From Candidatus Saccharimonadota bacterium (GTDB taxonomy: Bacteria > Patescibacteriota > Saccharimonadia > Saccharimonadales > SLHW01), in assembly GCA_007132685.1 (NCBI GenBank), contig SLOC01000023.1, forward strand, positions 1 through 6,448: 6,448 bases of DNA, read 5' to 3'. Every line of letters starts with the position of its first letter. Position 1 is the first letter of the stretch. Below are positions 6,431 to 6,448 of the stretch, in pieces. The position numbers and the translations under genes are program-made. The notes beneath the pieces were generated by a model that made no database searches, was not told the DNA's origin, and worked only from the letters and a program-made list of their open reading frames with translations.

Positions 6431-6448
6431 AAAATCTGAGCGTTTTTG

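Overview
The window holds four complete, tightly packed housekeeping genes, all on the + strand: tilS (tRNA-Ile lysidine synthase), ftsH (membrane AAA+ zinc protease), murJ (lipid II flippase, MviN family) and lepA (elongation factor 4). The coding frames fill almost everything. The gaps are 36 nt (tilS-ftsH), 68 nt (ftsH-murJ) and 63 nt (murJ-lepA). I see no mobile element, CRISPR array, RNA gene or foreign island, and no stretch over 300 bases lacks a gene.

The compact TilS, the wording of FtsH around its Walker A and protease motifs, the divergent MurJ and the very short spacers suggest a small-genome bacterium. The Patescibacteria/CPR radiation, perhaps a Saccharibacteria-like lineage, fits best. 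This is an inference from sequence flavour; I could not run a phylogeny. The standard bacterial code fits: no in-frame TGA is needed as sense, and murJ ends in TGA.

Layout: 1-63 is a short upstream gap with a possible minus-strand promoter for a divergent gene off the left edge. 64-990 is tilS, 1027-2904 ftsH, 2973-4556 murJ and 4620-6401 lepA. A hairpin at 6405-6430 follows lepA at once. Its uninterrupted T tract lies on the minus strand, so it looks mainly like the terminator of a convergent gene entering from the right.

The genes are tandem but do not look like a simple single-promoter operon. Each of the three internal gaps contains a good -10 box (TATAAT, TATAAT, TATACT). Before ftsH and murJ this box is so close to the ATG that the predicted transcripts would have almost no leader, and neither gene has a usable Shine-Dalgarno. 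lepA has a leader of about 36 nt with a weak purine-rich site. No terminator is visible between the genes, so read-through from upstream promoters may add to each local one. Functionally the set covers decoding accuracy (TilS), membrane protein quality control (FtsH), wall precursor export (MurJ) and translation under stress (LepA). Shared location need not mean a shared pathway.

I found no convincing undescribed system. The points most worth a second look are the near-leaderless promoter arrangement, the loss in MurJ of most arginines that are essential in the E. coli protein, the tilS-ftsH junction without hpt, and the orientation of the 3' terminator.
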